From a virus: a DNA stretch of 23,518 nucleotides. Position numbers and translations under genes: made by a program. Position 1 is the first letter of the stretch, and the number at the start of each line of letters is the position of its first letter. The notes beneath the pieces were generated by a model. It searched no databases, was not told where the DNA came from, and worked only from the letters and a program-made list of their open reading frames with translations. Where the stretch lies: IMG/VR virus record IMGVR_UViG_3300046463_000481, positions 1 through 23,518 of that record; one strand, written 5' to 3'. Positions 7,565 through 15,362 of this stretch are shown piece by piece.

Positions 7565-8533
7565 TTACTTGGAGGCGTCACCGATCAGAGCAACACCAGC
7601 GGTGTGCTTGATGCTGGTAGCGGTTTTGTCCCAGTTGGTGCCGGTTGCGATCTCAGCATCGGTTGGCGACTTGCCACCGTTGGTTTGATCCCAGGTGTAA
7701 CCCTTCAGACCCAGGCCAAAGGAATAGTCGACCTGAATGGTGGTCTCGATACGCTCTTTGCCGTTGGAGGTATCGACGTTCGATACCTGATCGCGGTTGT
7801 CGTGCACCAGCGCAGCGCCGGACACCAGAGACAGGATGATTTCCTTGTTCGGGGTGCCTGCCTGCATCAGCGCCGGCGCGTCAGTGACCACGGTGACTTT
7901 GCCCAGGATATCGACGACACGGACGTTGCCGGCGACGAACAGGTTGGTCGAGTTGGCAATGGCCTGACCGACCAGCTTGTGCCAGGTGGTGCCCTGCATG
8001 ACTTGAGCAACCAGAGATTGGCTCGCATCGCCGAACTTCGCATGTGCGTTGTTCAGGCCGGACTGGGTGATACCAGCGGTGGCGGACACATCGTTCACCG
8101 CAGTCGGCTGAGCGGTAATCGCACCCACCAGAGCAGCGATTGCGGTGTTCAACTCGTCCTTAAGCAGGATTTCGGCGAAGGCGCGGGAGGCAACCTCGAT
8201 GCCTTGAACAGTAGGGCGCTGCAGCCAGCTCATCTGGGCTGGCTCGTAACGGATCGGGCCGAAGCCGCCGGCGATTTTGACCGACGAGTTTTTCAGCTCG
8301 GTCAGGTCGGTGATCGGGGCGGCACCGTTGGCGGCGTAGCGATCAACGCGGCGCTGGGCAGCGGCCAGGGTCTGGAAGAACGACTCTTGAAGGAAGTCGC
8401 CGGTGAAGCCTTCCGCCGAGATGATGATCGCGCCATTGCTGGCAGCGTTGAACGCAGCAGTCATCTGATCCAGCGTTTCGAGAGTCGCCGGCATGATGTA
8501 CTGGTTGAAGACCTGCATTTGAGACAGGGACAT
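7565..8533 (-). CDS. Major capsid protein (Gp13-like family)
   Basis: 322 residues starting MSLSQMQVFNQYIMPATLET. It has the N-terminal helix, then TLDQMTAAFNAASNGAI, GDFLQESFF, a run of Ala-rich helices and a late VHDNRDQVSNVDTSNGKERIE region ending in DYSFGLGLKGYTWD, the layout of the Gp13-like major capsid family used by phages with a separate scaffold. The gene directly follows the scaffold and precedes the connector genes. It assembles the procapsid shell around the scaffold. Confidence 0.9.
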   Translation of the reverse strand: MSLSQMQVFNQYIMPATLETLDQMTAAFNAASNGAIIISAEGFTGDFLQESFFQTLAAAQRRVDRYAANGAAPITDLTELKNSSVKIAGGFGPIRYEPAQMSWLQRPTVQGIEVASRAFAEILLKDELNTAIAALVGAITAQPTAVNDVSATAGITQSGLNNAHAKFGDASQSLVAQVMQGTTWHKLVGQAIANSTNLFVAGNVRVVDILGKVTVVTDAPALMQAGTPNKEIILSLVSGAALVHDNRDQVSNVDTSNGKERIETTIQVDYSFGLGLKGYTWDQTNGGKSPTDAEIATGTNWDKTATSIKHTAGVALIGDASK

Positions 8534-8543
8534 GAGCTATTCC

Positions 8544-9251
8544 TTACGATTGAGGGAGATCTGGGAACTTGTCGGCAATTGCCGCAGTGCGTTCCGTTTT
8601 AGTGCCGCCGATATTTCCTTTCGGGGCCCCGCCCCCACCACCTGCACCGCCGGCCCCGCCGCCCGATGCCTTACTACCCGCGATCAATGGCGCAAACGCC
8701 GCGTCATTCGCGATTTCTGCTTTTAGCTCGTCCAGCGTTGCCGCCGAGAGCTTGCCCTGTGCGTCGAGTACGACCACAACAGGCTTCCCGTCGCGCTGTT
8801 CGACGCTCAGACGGCGTTCGATGTGCGGCAACAGGGCTTTGGCGCTACCTTGAACAGCCAAGGCAGACGCGATGTCAGTAGCGGTACGGCCGACAGTCAG
8901 ATCCCGGATCTGCCCGCTCAGCGTTGCGCGCTCCTGTTCCAGCGTGCCGGTCAGCTCAGCTTCACGGCGGGTGAATTTCTCAGTCCAGGAACGTTCGAGC
9001 TCTTCGACGTTGCCGGACTTGCGAGCGGCTTCTTCACGCTCAAGGCGTGCGGCTTCTTCAGCTTCGCGCGCTTTCTTCTCGGCCAGTTTCTTCTCGCCGA
9101 GCAGCTCATCAACCTTGGCCTTCAGGCCGGATACATCTTCTTGCTGCGGCAGACCTTCAATGCCGAGTACGAACTTGCCGTCCTTCTCGGTGTAAAGAGC
9201 GCGCACGGCTTCATCTACCCCTTCCAGGGTATCCAGTTGGAATTTCAGCAT
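8544..9251 (-). CDS. Capsid scaffolding protein
   Basis: 235 residues from MLKFQLDTLEGVDEAVRALY. A conserved opening (LDTLEGVDEAV..LYTEKDGKFVL) is followed by a charged Glu/Ala/Lys/Arg coiled coil (about 45-125), then a helical domain and a Gly-rich run near 200-215 before a short C-terminal helix. This is typical of phage scaffolds located just before the capsid gene; the protein would fill the procapsid and be removed before packaging. The start at 9251 is preceded by GGGAG; the longer open frame upstream reads through the 9302-9319 terminator and was rejected. Confidence 0.85.
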   Translation of the reverse strand: MLKFQLDTLEGVDEAVRALYTEKDGKFVLGIEGLPQQEDVSGLKAKVDELLGEKKLAEKKAREAEEAARLEREEAARKSGNVEELERSWTEKFTRREAELTGTLEQERATLSGQIRDLTVGRTATDIASALAVQGSAKALLPHIERRLSVEQRDGKPVVVVLDAQGKLSAATLDELKAEIANDAAFAPLIAGSKASGGGAGGAGGGGGAPKGNIGGTKTERTAAIADKFPDLPQS

Positions 9252-9301
9252 TGGGTGTCTCCCAGAGACGTAGGTGCAGGCCCTGCCTGCGGGCATAAAA
9301 A

Positions 9302-9319
9302 AACCCGCCGAAGCGGGTT
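9302..9319 (-). terminator. Rho-independent terminator after the 145-residue accessory gene
   Basis: On the minus strand AACCCGC-TTCG-GCGGGTT is followed by a run of T (plus-strand A-tract 9297-9303). The stem is perfect with a UUCG tetraloop, 10 bases after the stop codon at 9330. It would end transcripts initiated locally at the accessory gene, while an antiterminated late transcript could pass. Confidence 0.85.
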
Positions 9320-9329
9320 GGTGTAATTT

Positions 9330-9767
9330 TCAGATGAAATACATTCTTAAGGTATCGATAAGTTGGGGGCTCGGTGGAGCACCGAACATGTGCTGATCAA
9401 CATGGTCGGATATTGCAGTGACTGGAGCCACCTTAAACGTTACCCACATATCTGTGCTTGCTTCAAAATATCGAAGTCTCGATACGATTGAAGGGTTTGC
9501 GAGATTGACCAGCGCCCAGTCAAGTATCTGACTAGCTGGCCAATGTAGTAACGCAGCTCGCAGCGAGTGGTACGACTCGACCTCTCTAATCAGGCGAAAA
9601 AGGCTGCCATCGACTAAAAATCCCTCTCTCCTTGCCCGAACCAACTCAGAATACAACCTGCGTTCACGCTCTCGCCGAAAAGACGCATGTTCGTGGCGAA
9701 GTAGATAGTTTTTGATGGCAATTTCGAGCTCTGCCTTATTACTTCCTTGTGGCATTTGACCGAGCAT
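9330..9767 (-). CDS. Unknown accessory (moron-like) protein
   Basis: 145 residues starting MLGQMPQGSNKAELEIAIKN; no family recognised. The N-terminal half is strongly helical and basic (HEHASFRRERERRLYSELVR). The rest alternates hydrophobic strands and helices (LLHWPASQILDWALVNLANP, then STDMWVTFKVAP) and ends MYFI. There is no signal peptide or membrane segment. AAAGGA lies 5 bases before the ATG. The gene interrupts the usual MuF-scaffold order, is visibly AT-richer than its neighbours and is followed by its own terminator, all signs of a later insertion. A 43-base gap upstream contains a GATAAT/TAATAA sequence that could be a -10 box, but no good -35. Confidence 0.75.
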   Translation of the reverse strand: MLGQMPQGSNKAELEIAIKNYLLRHEHASFRRERERRLYSELVRARREGFLVDGSLFRLIREVESYHSLRAALLHWPASQILDWALVNLANPSIVSRLRYFEASTDMWVTFKVAPVTAISDHVDQHMFGAPPSPQLIDTLRMYFI

Positions 9768-9810
9768 ATGAATCCTTTAGGGGAAAATGCCATTATTATC
9801 CGAGTTTTGA

Positions 9811-10896
9811 CTAAATGTCTGCCAGCTCAAAAGCGAGCGGTTCAAGCGACCGCATTTGCACAAGGGTGAGCGGCGCAAACTTGCGATCAAGTTGCAGATC
9901 TGCGAAACGCTCAACGCTAAGCCCGCCATCTCGGAACAGCTTCGCCCGAACCGGTCCGATTGCCCTGTTCTGAAACGCCGCTGGCTGCTGCTTGAGCCAG
10001 TCGTAGTAGCTGAGTTCTGCCCTCACCTGCTGCGCGCCGTTATCGCCAACAGATGCCCGCGTGGCTCCCTCGGCAAACAGTGCGCTGAAGCGGGTAACCG
10101 CCACCACGGTCGAACGGCAGTTGATATGGATCGGCGGCCTTGGTCCTTCGGTCAGCTTGAAGCGGCGTTTGTCGAGCGTCCGGCACTGGCTGGTAGTCTT
10201 CGAATCCAGCGTGCTGACCCACTCCACCGACGGCACGACATCGGAGTTCGCTTTCAGTGTCTCCATGCGCGCCTGGGTGGCGACGTGTTGCACCGCAGTC
10301 CGCACAATCGAACCGGCGTTGCGGTTGGTCGTGGCCAGGATGCCGTCGTTGTACTTCAGCGCCTTGGTGCCGCGAATGTTCTTGATGATCTGGAAGTTGG
10401 TTTGGCCTTCGAAGAAGCCCTGCCTGATTGCGCCTGTGAGGCGTTGCCGCTCTGTGGTGGTGAAGCCATCAATGAACGACTTGAGCAGCTTCCCGCCATC
10501 AGCGCCGCGCACACTGAGCGGATTGGTGAGGATTGCCGCTCTGATTGCGGCGGCACCTGGCACCGCCGCGTCGAAGGTGACGCCAACCGGCGCCGCTCGG
10601 GTCAAACTGGTCGCTTCAAACTCCGCCTCGTAGTTGGCGATATCCACCAGATCGAGGTTCAGCTTCTCGCTGTACCGGTCGAAGATGCCCAGCAGCAGGC
10701 TGTCGACTTCGCTCAGCAGCCGCTCAAGGCGGGCGACGGTGTAATCCGTCAGATCCGCCCGGGTCAGCCGCTCACGAATCGAACGGTCGATCTCTTTGAG
10801 GAACGGCGCAAATTTCTCCACCTCCCCCGATTTCAGCTGCTCCAGGAAGACGGCGTGTCGGATGGTGGCGTCAAGGATTGCTTGGTTTGCCGCCAT
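9811..10896 (-). CDS. Minor head protein, Mu gpF / SPP1 gp7-like
   Basis: 361 residues starting MAANQAILDATIRHAVFLEQ. The N-terminal half is helical. Residues about 220-265 carry the head-morphogenesis signature: WVSTLDSKTTSQCRTLD, a short gap, then PPIHINCRSTVVAV. Such proteins enter the procapsid with the portal and help head assembly or DNA ejection. The start lies inside the portal gene (26-base overlap) behind a GAGG site, so translation is coupled. Confidence 0.88.
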   Translation of the reverse strand: MAANQAILDATIRHAVFLEQLKSGEVEKFAPFLKEIDRSIRERLTRADLTDYTVARLERLLSEVDSLLLGIFDRYSEKLNLDLVDIANYEAEFEATSLTRAAPVGVTFDAAVPGAAAIRAAILTNPLSVRGADGGKLLKSFIDGFTTTERQRLTGAIRQGFFEGQTNFQIIKNIRGTKALKYNDGILATTNRNAGSIVRTAVQHVATQARMETLKANSDVVPSVEWVSTLDSKTTSQCRTLDKRRFKLTEGPRPPIHINCRSTVVAVTRFSALFAEGATRASVGDNGAQQVRAELSYYDWLKQQPAAFQNRAIGPVRAKLFRDGGLSVERFADLQLDRKFAPLTLVQMRSLEPLAFELADI

Positions 10897-12331
10897 TCGG
10901 AATTACCTCATCGTCATCCAGATCAGGCCCAGTGCTTTGTGCCTCCAGTTCGCCCCGGATGTCGTCGTCCGTTTTCTCTGGGTTGATCACGCCGCGATCA
11001 CGCAGGTATTGCCAGAAGTCGCCTTCAGGCAGCTTGCCGCCCTGCACTGCATTGAACAGCGCTGCCAGGATCGTCGCGTCCAGAGTGATCTGGCTGAAGT
11101 CCTGATTGAGTTTGTACACCACCTCGCCGGGCGCGTTCACGAACTCGGCCATCCATTCAAGACACTGGCTGTAAGCTTCACTGACGTTGCTGACCACCAG
11201 CGACAGAACACTGTGTTCGGCGGCGCTATCGTTGTCGGCCTGGGTGGCGGTCTTCACCGCGCTACCTCGCTCAATTAGCCGGGCGCCGAGCGACACCATG
11301 TCCTGCTTCTTAGCGTCCATCGCCTCTTTCACAAGCGTGTTCGGCTCAGGCTGAGCAAAGCCGCACGACCCATTGGCCGGCAATGTAAGCGGCGCCCTGG
11401 AGCCGACATAAATGCCGTTCTCCTCAAGGTGATCGCGCCAGGCTTCGTCCAATCCGGAGATCCAGAACTGCGGTTGCCCGGAAAACCACACCGAGTCCTC
11501 GTAGTCCGCACTGTTGCAGTAATGACCGATGTTCAGCACAGCCATGTCGTATAGCGGCGCGTCGTCGATGCTGGTGTCGTTGTTCTCGCTGCCGAGAAAG
11601 TGAAACGGGATGATCCGCCAAGGCTGGCCGGCGCCGTTCAGTGGAGTGAAAGGGGGAGTAATCATAGCCGTTTGGCTTGAACCCTCTTCCCACACCTCCT
11701 GCGTGTAGACGCCGGTTTCATCCAGGCGAAGCACTCGGTATTGGGTAACCTTTTCGCTACCGAAGCCATCATCGGTATCGACATCCACGGATTCCTGCAG
11801 CACCACCAAGCTCAGCAGGTGCTGACCGCCAACTTTGCGGGTCTTCCAGTTCCTGATCGACTCGGCTGGGTAGCTTGCAACACTCGCTCGAGCGCGTCCG
11901 GCCTGCTCGTCCGCTTTGCTCACCGTGCCCGCCTGCACAGCGACGTAATCCACCAGCAATCCGTGTCGACCAACTTCGAGCAGGTGCCCAATGACCGATT
12001 GTGATTGCTGGTAAACGCTTACGCCCTGCCCGTCGATATCCGTAGACACGTAATCGAGCGCGCCGGGGACAGTGAGGGTTGGCCAAGTGCGGAACACCGC
12101 GCCGACCAAGCTGTGTTTCGTACGCCCCGTAGCGTTGTAAAACACGGCCCGCTGCTTGTAGGACTTGTACCGCTCGACGTTTTCCCGGCTGGTGTCGTGA
12201 TGGTTGGGCTTCGGCAAATACACATCGCCGCGAGCCTTTACAGTCTCGGAACCCTTGCACACGTCGCGCACCAGCCGCCAACGGGACTGTGCCGCGTCGT
12301 ATTCCGGGCGGGTGTAGGTGACGTCTGCCAT
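10871..12331 (-). CDS. Portal protein (DUF4055 family)
   Basis: 486 residues from MADVTYTRPEYDAAQSRWRL. The start matches DUF4055 phage proteins (Y..A...W..VRD...G), followed by YLPKPNHHD..RENVERYKSYKQRAVFYN and GRTKHSLVGAVF. These form the dodecameric portal in siphophages that lack a classical SPP1/HK97 portal annotation. It lies between large terminase and MuF protein as expected. The ATG shares one base with the terminase TAA (TAATG). An open frame extends 47 codons further upstream into the terminase, but synteny and overlap favour this start. Confidence 0.88.
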   Translation of the reverse strand: MADVTYTRPEYDAAQSRWRLVRDVCKGSETVKARGDVYLPKPNHHDTSRENVERYKSYKQRAVFYNATGRTKHSLVGAVFRTWPTLTVPGALDYVSTDIDGQGVSVYQQSQSVIGHLLEVGRHGLLVDYVAVQAGTVSKADEQAGRARASVASYPAESIRNWKTRKVGGQHLLSLVVLQESVDVDTDDGFGSEKVTQYRVLRLDETGVYTQEVWEEGSSQTAMITPPFTPLNGAGQPWRIIPFHFLGSENNDTSIDDAPLYDMAVLNIGHYCNSADYEDSVWFSGQPQFWISGLDEAWRDHLEENGIYVGSRAPLTLPANGSCGFAQPEPNTLVKEAMDAKKQDMVSLGARLIERGSAVKTATQADNDSAAEHSVLSLVVSNVSEAYSQCLEWMAEFVNAPGEVVYKLNQDFSQITLDATILAALFNAVQGGKLPEGDFWQYLRDRGVINPEKTDDDIRGELEAQSTGPDLDDDEVIPNGGKPSNP

Positions 12332-13818
12332 TAGCGTGCGAATCCCATTTTGATTGATTTGACCGGCTTCCTTGCGCTCTTGGAGACAGCGAAGTACCGG
12401 AAGGCGTCGGAGCCGTGAGACGTCCAGTCGTGCAGCGGTTTGTCTTTCCAGCAGCCGCGCTTGTCGTCCCACTCCTTGCGATAGTTCTCAAGGCACGCAA
12501 TGCCCTCCTCGCACTTGGATTCGTCGAAGGCGCACTTGGGAAGGATCTCGCGAGCCTGCTCAATGCCGTCGTTGATACCGAGCTTGGGAACGACCTGGAA
12601 CGTCATGCTGTACTTCTGCCCGTCGATCTCGTAGCCCTCGCGGGCCAGCTCGCGGCGGGTTTTGGCATCGCTGCCAAACTCGCGGTTGTCGATGTCGTGC
12701 GGCCCCCAGTGCTCGGAGTAGGTGTAGCCCTTGTCCTTAAGCACCTTCATGTAATGCCGCAGGCCTTCGCCGGAGTTCTCGTAGTAATCGATGATGTGGT
12801 ATTGCTCGCCGACCTGACGCACGAACCAGATGGCCGTGGAGTCGCCGACGCCGATGTCCCAGAAGGTCATCACAGGCAGGTGGCTGTTGTTTGGCAGCGT
12901 GCCGATGCGCTGAGCGGCGTAAAGCTTGTTGAACTGCTGGGCGTAGTAAGCGCCCTCGATCGACTGCTGGAATGCTTCGGCCGGCAGAGACGGGTATTCC
13001 CGCTTCATGTCGTCGCCGAGGGTCTTCTCCTTGGCGGCGTACCAGGCGCGCTGGCCCGGGTTGGTGTCGATGCCGTGCTTAGAAAACAACTCGTTGAAGT
13101 AGTCGGTCAGGCGCTGCGGGATGACCGCCTCAGTCGGATCGAGCCAGTAGGCCTTGTTCTTCCACCAGCTGAAGAAGAAAAACTTCCAGTCCAGCTTGCC
13201 GAGCGGCGTACCGGACAGCAGTTGCTTCTCCGCGCTCTGCGAGTAGTCGAAGAAGTAACCGGCCCGGCCTTCCGCCGTCGATTCAATCGTGACGAAACAG
13301 TCAGTGGCCACCGCCTCGAAGGCACCGGTGACGATCTCGCGCGCCTTGTGTGGAAACTTGGCGCAAATCTTCCCGAACTCCGAGACGTGCAGGTAACGCA
13401 GCGTGCCACCCCGGAATGAGGTGCTGACGTAGAGCGAGCCGCCCTTGCTGAACACCAGCTCGCCGGCGGCGTCGTTGCTCGCCGGGTTCGCGGCGCGGAT
13501 CTCTTTCGGCAGGTTGTCGTAGGCGTACTTCACCTTCTCCCGGAACAGGCGCTTGGCGTCGTTCAGGGTGTGGGCGATCAGTGCACACTTGGCCGACTCG
13601 AACAGAGCAGCGTCCAGCTGGATGATGCAGCACTCAGTGGTGAAGCCGAGCTGGCGAGCCTTCAGGATGATGTTACGGGTATGCATCCCATCGAAGTATT
13701 CAATCTGCTCGTCCGTCATCCGGAAGCGGACTTTTTTGCCCTGCTTATCAGTGATGAAGTAGAGATTGTTCAACCGCCAACGCTTATCCCGGAGCAGCTT
13801 CATGTGCTCGGGCTTCAT
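12331..13818 (-). CDS. terL: Terminase large subunit
   Basis: 495 residues. ATPase half: Walker A-like KARQLGFTT at 53-61, Walker B LRYLHVSEFG at about 140-149 with the catalytic Glu following, and coupling motif VTIEST at about 176-181. Nuclease half, RNase H-like: FWDIGVGDS at about 319-327 (first Asp), GPHDIDNREFGSDAK at about 372-386, and SHGSDAFRYF at about 467-476 (last Asp). It cuts and translocates DNA into the procapsid through the portal. It starts one base after the small-subunit stop. Confidence 0.95.
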   Translation of the reverse strand: MKPEHMKLLRDKRWRLNNLYFITDKQGKKVRFRMTDEQIEYFDGMHTRNIILKARQLGFTTECCIIQLDAALFESAKCALIAHTLNDAKRLFREKVKYAYDNLPKEIRAANPASNDAAGELVFSKGGSLYVSTSFRGGTLRYLHVSEFGKICAKFPHKAREIVTGAFEAVATDCFVTIESTAEGRAGYFFDYSQSAEKQLLSGTPLGKLDWKFFFFSWWKNKAYWLDPTEAVIPQRLTDYFNELFSKHGIDTNPGQRAWYAAKEKTLGDDMKREYPSLPAEAFQQSIEGAYYAQQFNKLYAAQRIGTLPNNSHLPVMTFWDIGVGDSTAIWFVRQVGEQYHIIDYYENSGEGLRHYMKVLKDKGYTYSEHWGPHDIDNREFGSDAKTRRELAREGYEIDGQKYSMTFQVVPKLGINDGIEQAREILPKCAFDESKCEEGIACLENYRKEWDDKRGCWKDKPLHDWTSHGSDAFRYFAVSKSARKPVKSIKMGFAR

Positions 13819-13819
13819 G

Positions 13820-14344
13820 TCAGGCGTCCTTCGATAGTTCGTCCATCATCGCGGCCAGGGTGTCGACTGTCTTGTCGCCCTCTTCCGTGTCGAGGTTGTA
13901 GGCTTGGCGCTCGCCCTTGATCACTTTCAGCTGAGCGTCGACACCTGCGTTGAGTGAGCGGGAGAAGTCGCCGATGTTGTCTTCGGTCACTTCAATGTCT
14001 TGCAGCGCATCACGCAGCTTGTTCGAGATGGAGCGCCACTGCGCAAGATCCACGCGGTGGGCCAGCACAACGGACGCCGCCTCTGTAGCGGCCTCCTCAA
14101 CGATTTGCGCATCTTCACGCACATCACGCTGCGTGACGTCACTGCGTGAAACTTCGCGTGAAAGCTTTCCTTTCGTTGCTGTGCGCACCTGCTCAGTGAG
14201 GTCACGCAACCAGCCATGTTTCTTTGCTCTGCTGCGTATCGTGCCTTCGTTGGTGTCGTACTTATCAGCGATGGCACGCAGGGAAAGCAACCCGGCCCGG
14301 TAGGCTCGTTCGATTGCCTCCCAGTCGGGTTGCTTGATTGTCAT
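13820..14344 (-). CDS. terS: Terminase small subunit
   Basis: 174 residues. The N-terminal helix-turn-helix is clear: WEAIERAYRAGLLSLRAIAD then KYDTNEGTIRSRAKKHGW (about 8-45), typical of small terminases (and of related phage DNA-packaging HTH proteins). A repetitive SREVSRSDVTQRDVREDA linker follows, then a helical oligomerisation region and an acidic tail. It recognises phage DNA and recruits the large subunit, encoded immediately downstream. The DNA coding for the linker holds repeated GCGTGA boxes (see separate entry). Confidence 0.88.
   Translation of the reverse strand: MTIKQPDWEAIERAYRAGLLSLRAIADKYDTNEGTIRSRAKKHGWLRDLTEQVRTATKGKLSREVSRSDVTQRDVREDAQIVEEAATEAASVVLAHRVDLAQWRSISNKLRDALQDIEVTEDNIGDFSRSLNAGVDAQLKVIKGERQAYNLDTEEGDKTVDTLAAMMDELSKDA
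14115..14161. repeat. Cluster of GCGTGA repeats inside the small terminase gene
   Basis: GCGTGA occurs at 14131, 14144 and 14156 (plus strand, 13 and 12 bases apart) and inverted as TCACGC at 14115 and 14124. The block lies within the terminase gene just after the HTH-coding part. In some phages (P22, SPP1) packaging sites lie in or near the small terminase gene, so a terminase binding role is possible; the repetitive peptide it encodes is an alternative explanation. Confidence 0.4.
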
Positions 14345-14357
14345 TTACATACATCCG

Positions 14358-14570
14358 TCAGCCAGCGAAAAATCCTCCAACCGAACCATCATCCAATTCA
14401 ATTTGCTCTTGGCGATAGATAACCGATTGGGGCTTATCAGTTTTATCAGTCCAGTCACATTTGACTAAAACTCCATCCTCATCCCCAGCTGATCCGGTAA
14501 CAGCGCCGACAGTCATCAGAGGGCCGCCGCATTTCAACCGAACTGTATTACCCACTGCAAAATCACTCAT
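14358..14570 (-). CDS. DUF2158 (YodC-like) small protein
   Basis: 70 residues from MSDFAVGNTVRLKCGGPLMT. The pattern F..GN.V.LKCGGP.MTV, then a central VKCDWTD and a C-terminal SVIYRQEQIEL matches DUF2158, a small SH3-like beta fold of unknown function common in bacteria and prophages. AAGGAG lies 7 bases before this ATG, which is why it was preferred over a start 11 codons upstream. It is unlinked in frame from the upstream trio (62-base gap) and directly precedes the terminase genes. Confidence 0.8.
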   Translation of the reverse strand: MSDFAVGNTVRLKCGGPLMTVGAVTGSAGDEDGVLVKCDWTDKTDKPQSVIYRQEQIELDDGSVGGFFAG

Positions 14571-14632
14571 TGCCTTGCTCCTTGATTGTTGAGAGCTAAT
14601 CATGGGGGCAGTCTGCGCAAATACAATGACGG

Positions 14633-14884
14633 TCAGCTCTCCTGATTAAGCAGCACATCAATCAGCTTCTGCTCACCCAGGCGCATGGCACCCAGGCATT
14701 GCAGGTCGTCGCACTTAGGGCCGAGCCCGAACACAGTCACCTGCCCTTTCGGGCCGATCAGGGTCAAGGCGCCTACGGTGCATTCCGGATGGACACCAGC
14801 ATCAAGGTCGTCGGCGATCTTGCGCAGTGTCTTCGCAGCGTCTCGCCATCCCTCGCGCTTGAAGTCGATCAGCTTGGCGCTCAT
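14633..14884 (-). CDS. Conserved small phage protein, function unknown
   Basis: 83 residues starting MSAKLIDFKREGWRDAAKTL. It has an N-terminal amphipathic helix (AAKTLRKIADDLDAG), a strand pair (CTVGALTLIGPKGQVTVFGL) and a C-terminal LGAMRLGEQKLIDVLL helix. I recognise the layout as recurrent in Pseudomonas phages but know no function. Its ATG overlaps the stop of the 63-residue gene (ATGA), so it belongs to the same translational unit as the Acb2-like gene, which makes a role in host takeover or defence evasion a reasonable guess only. Confidence 0.75.
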   Translation of the reverse strand: MSAKLIDFKREGWRDAAKTLRKIADDLDAGVHPECTVGALTLIGPKGQVTVFGLGPKCDDLQCLGAMRLGEQKLIDVLLNQES

Positions 14885-15072
14885 GCCTTCACCATTTCGT
14901 GGGTCTGGGCGTGAGCCTGCCCATGGAGGATTGCCACGACCAGACCCTGAGGCAGCCCGGCAGACTTGGCGGCGTCGATGGCCTTGGCGATCGCGGCATC
15001 CAGTTCAGTCACAGCCTTGTTGATGTCTGCGCTCAGCGGTAGCGCGTGGCGCAGGCGAGTTATGTTGCTCAT
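14881..15072 (-). CDS. Conserved small phage protein, function unknown
   Basis: 63 residues starting MSNITRLRHALPLSADINKA. Mostly helical: AVTELDAAIAKAIDAAKSAG then GLPQGLVVAILHGQAHAQT. No metal-binding or membrane features. The start overlaps the stop of the Acb2-like gene (TGATG) and its own stop overlaps the next gene (ATGA), so it sits in the middle of a tightly coupled three-gene unit. Function unknown. Confidence 0.75.
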   Translation of the reverse strand: MSNITRLRHALPLSADINKAVTELDAAIAKAIDAAKSAGLPQGLVVAILHGQAHAQTHEMVKA

Positions 15073-15302
15073 CAGCTGAAAGGATCAGCGGGCTTGGCGA
15101 TCGAGCGAACGAACCACATGAAGCCCTGCTGAAGATTGGTCTTGGCCAACGCCAACAGCCGAGGGTCAACACCTTCAATCTGGCCGATCTGCTTGAACAG
15201 CTCGCCGGCGTCAGCTTCCAGAGCCTTGATCGAGTTCATGCCGTCGATTTCAGACTGGGTCAGGTCGCGGTAGCCAGTGATCTTCTTGTGCTGGTTATCC
15301 AT
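15072..15302 (-). CDS. acb2: Acb2/Tad1-type hairpin protein, probable anti-CBASS nucleotide sponge
   Basis: 76 residues. The opening HKKITGYRDLTQSEIDGMN is followed by IKALEADAGEL, a variable middle (EGVDPRLLALA) and a helical LQQGFMWFVRSIAKP. This is the pattern of the small helical family that includes phage Acb2, which forms hexamers and sequesters the cyclic oligonucleotides that activate CBASS immunity. Tyr11 and Lys26 fall where I recall ligand-contacting residues in Pseudomonas Acb2; that alignment is from memory. AGGAG precedes the ATG. It is the first gene of a coupled trio between lysis and packaging genes, behind a palindrome-rich 59-base gap. Family call likely, activity untested. 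Confidence 0.72.
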   Translation of the reverse strand: MDNQHKKITGYRDLTQSEIDGMNSIKALEADAGELFKQIGQIEGVDPRLLALAKTNLQQGFMWFVRSIAKPADPFS

Positions 15303-15319
15303 GTAGCTCTCCTCGTCGC

Positions 15320-15362
15320 GTGTCGCGACACAATTTGCTGATTCGCGAAACGTGTCGCGACC
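15320..15362. promoter_or_regulatory. Palindrome-rich candidate operator before the Acb2-like gene
   Basis: The 59-base gap between the Rz1-like stop and the Acb2-like start holds a perfect 12-base palindrome GTGTCGCGACAC (15320-15331), TTCGCGAA (15342-15349) and CGTGTCGCGACC (15351-15362). A 37-base block, 15324-15360, matches 23235-23271 inside rha at 29 of 37 positions with identical spacing between the two conserved arms. No convincing -35/-10 pair was seen. Confidence 0.55.

Noticed and set aside
9856-10986. 376-codon plus-strand open frame
   Set aside because: Antisense to the MuF and portal genes; low-complexity Arg/Leu/Val-rich translation with no recognisable domain.
12415-13419. 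334-codon plus-strand open frame
   Set aside because: Antisense shadow of the large terminase, whose ATPase and nuclease motifs are clear.
14571-14632. Possible promoter TTGTAT-16-CATGAT before the DUF2158 gene
   Set aside because: The -35 match is weak and the spacing short; it may be real but is not supported enough to list as a feature.
14591-14641. GAGAGCT/AGCTCTC inverted repeat around the gap before the DUF2158 gene
   Set aside because: Arms of 7 bases with a 37-base loop are likely chance.
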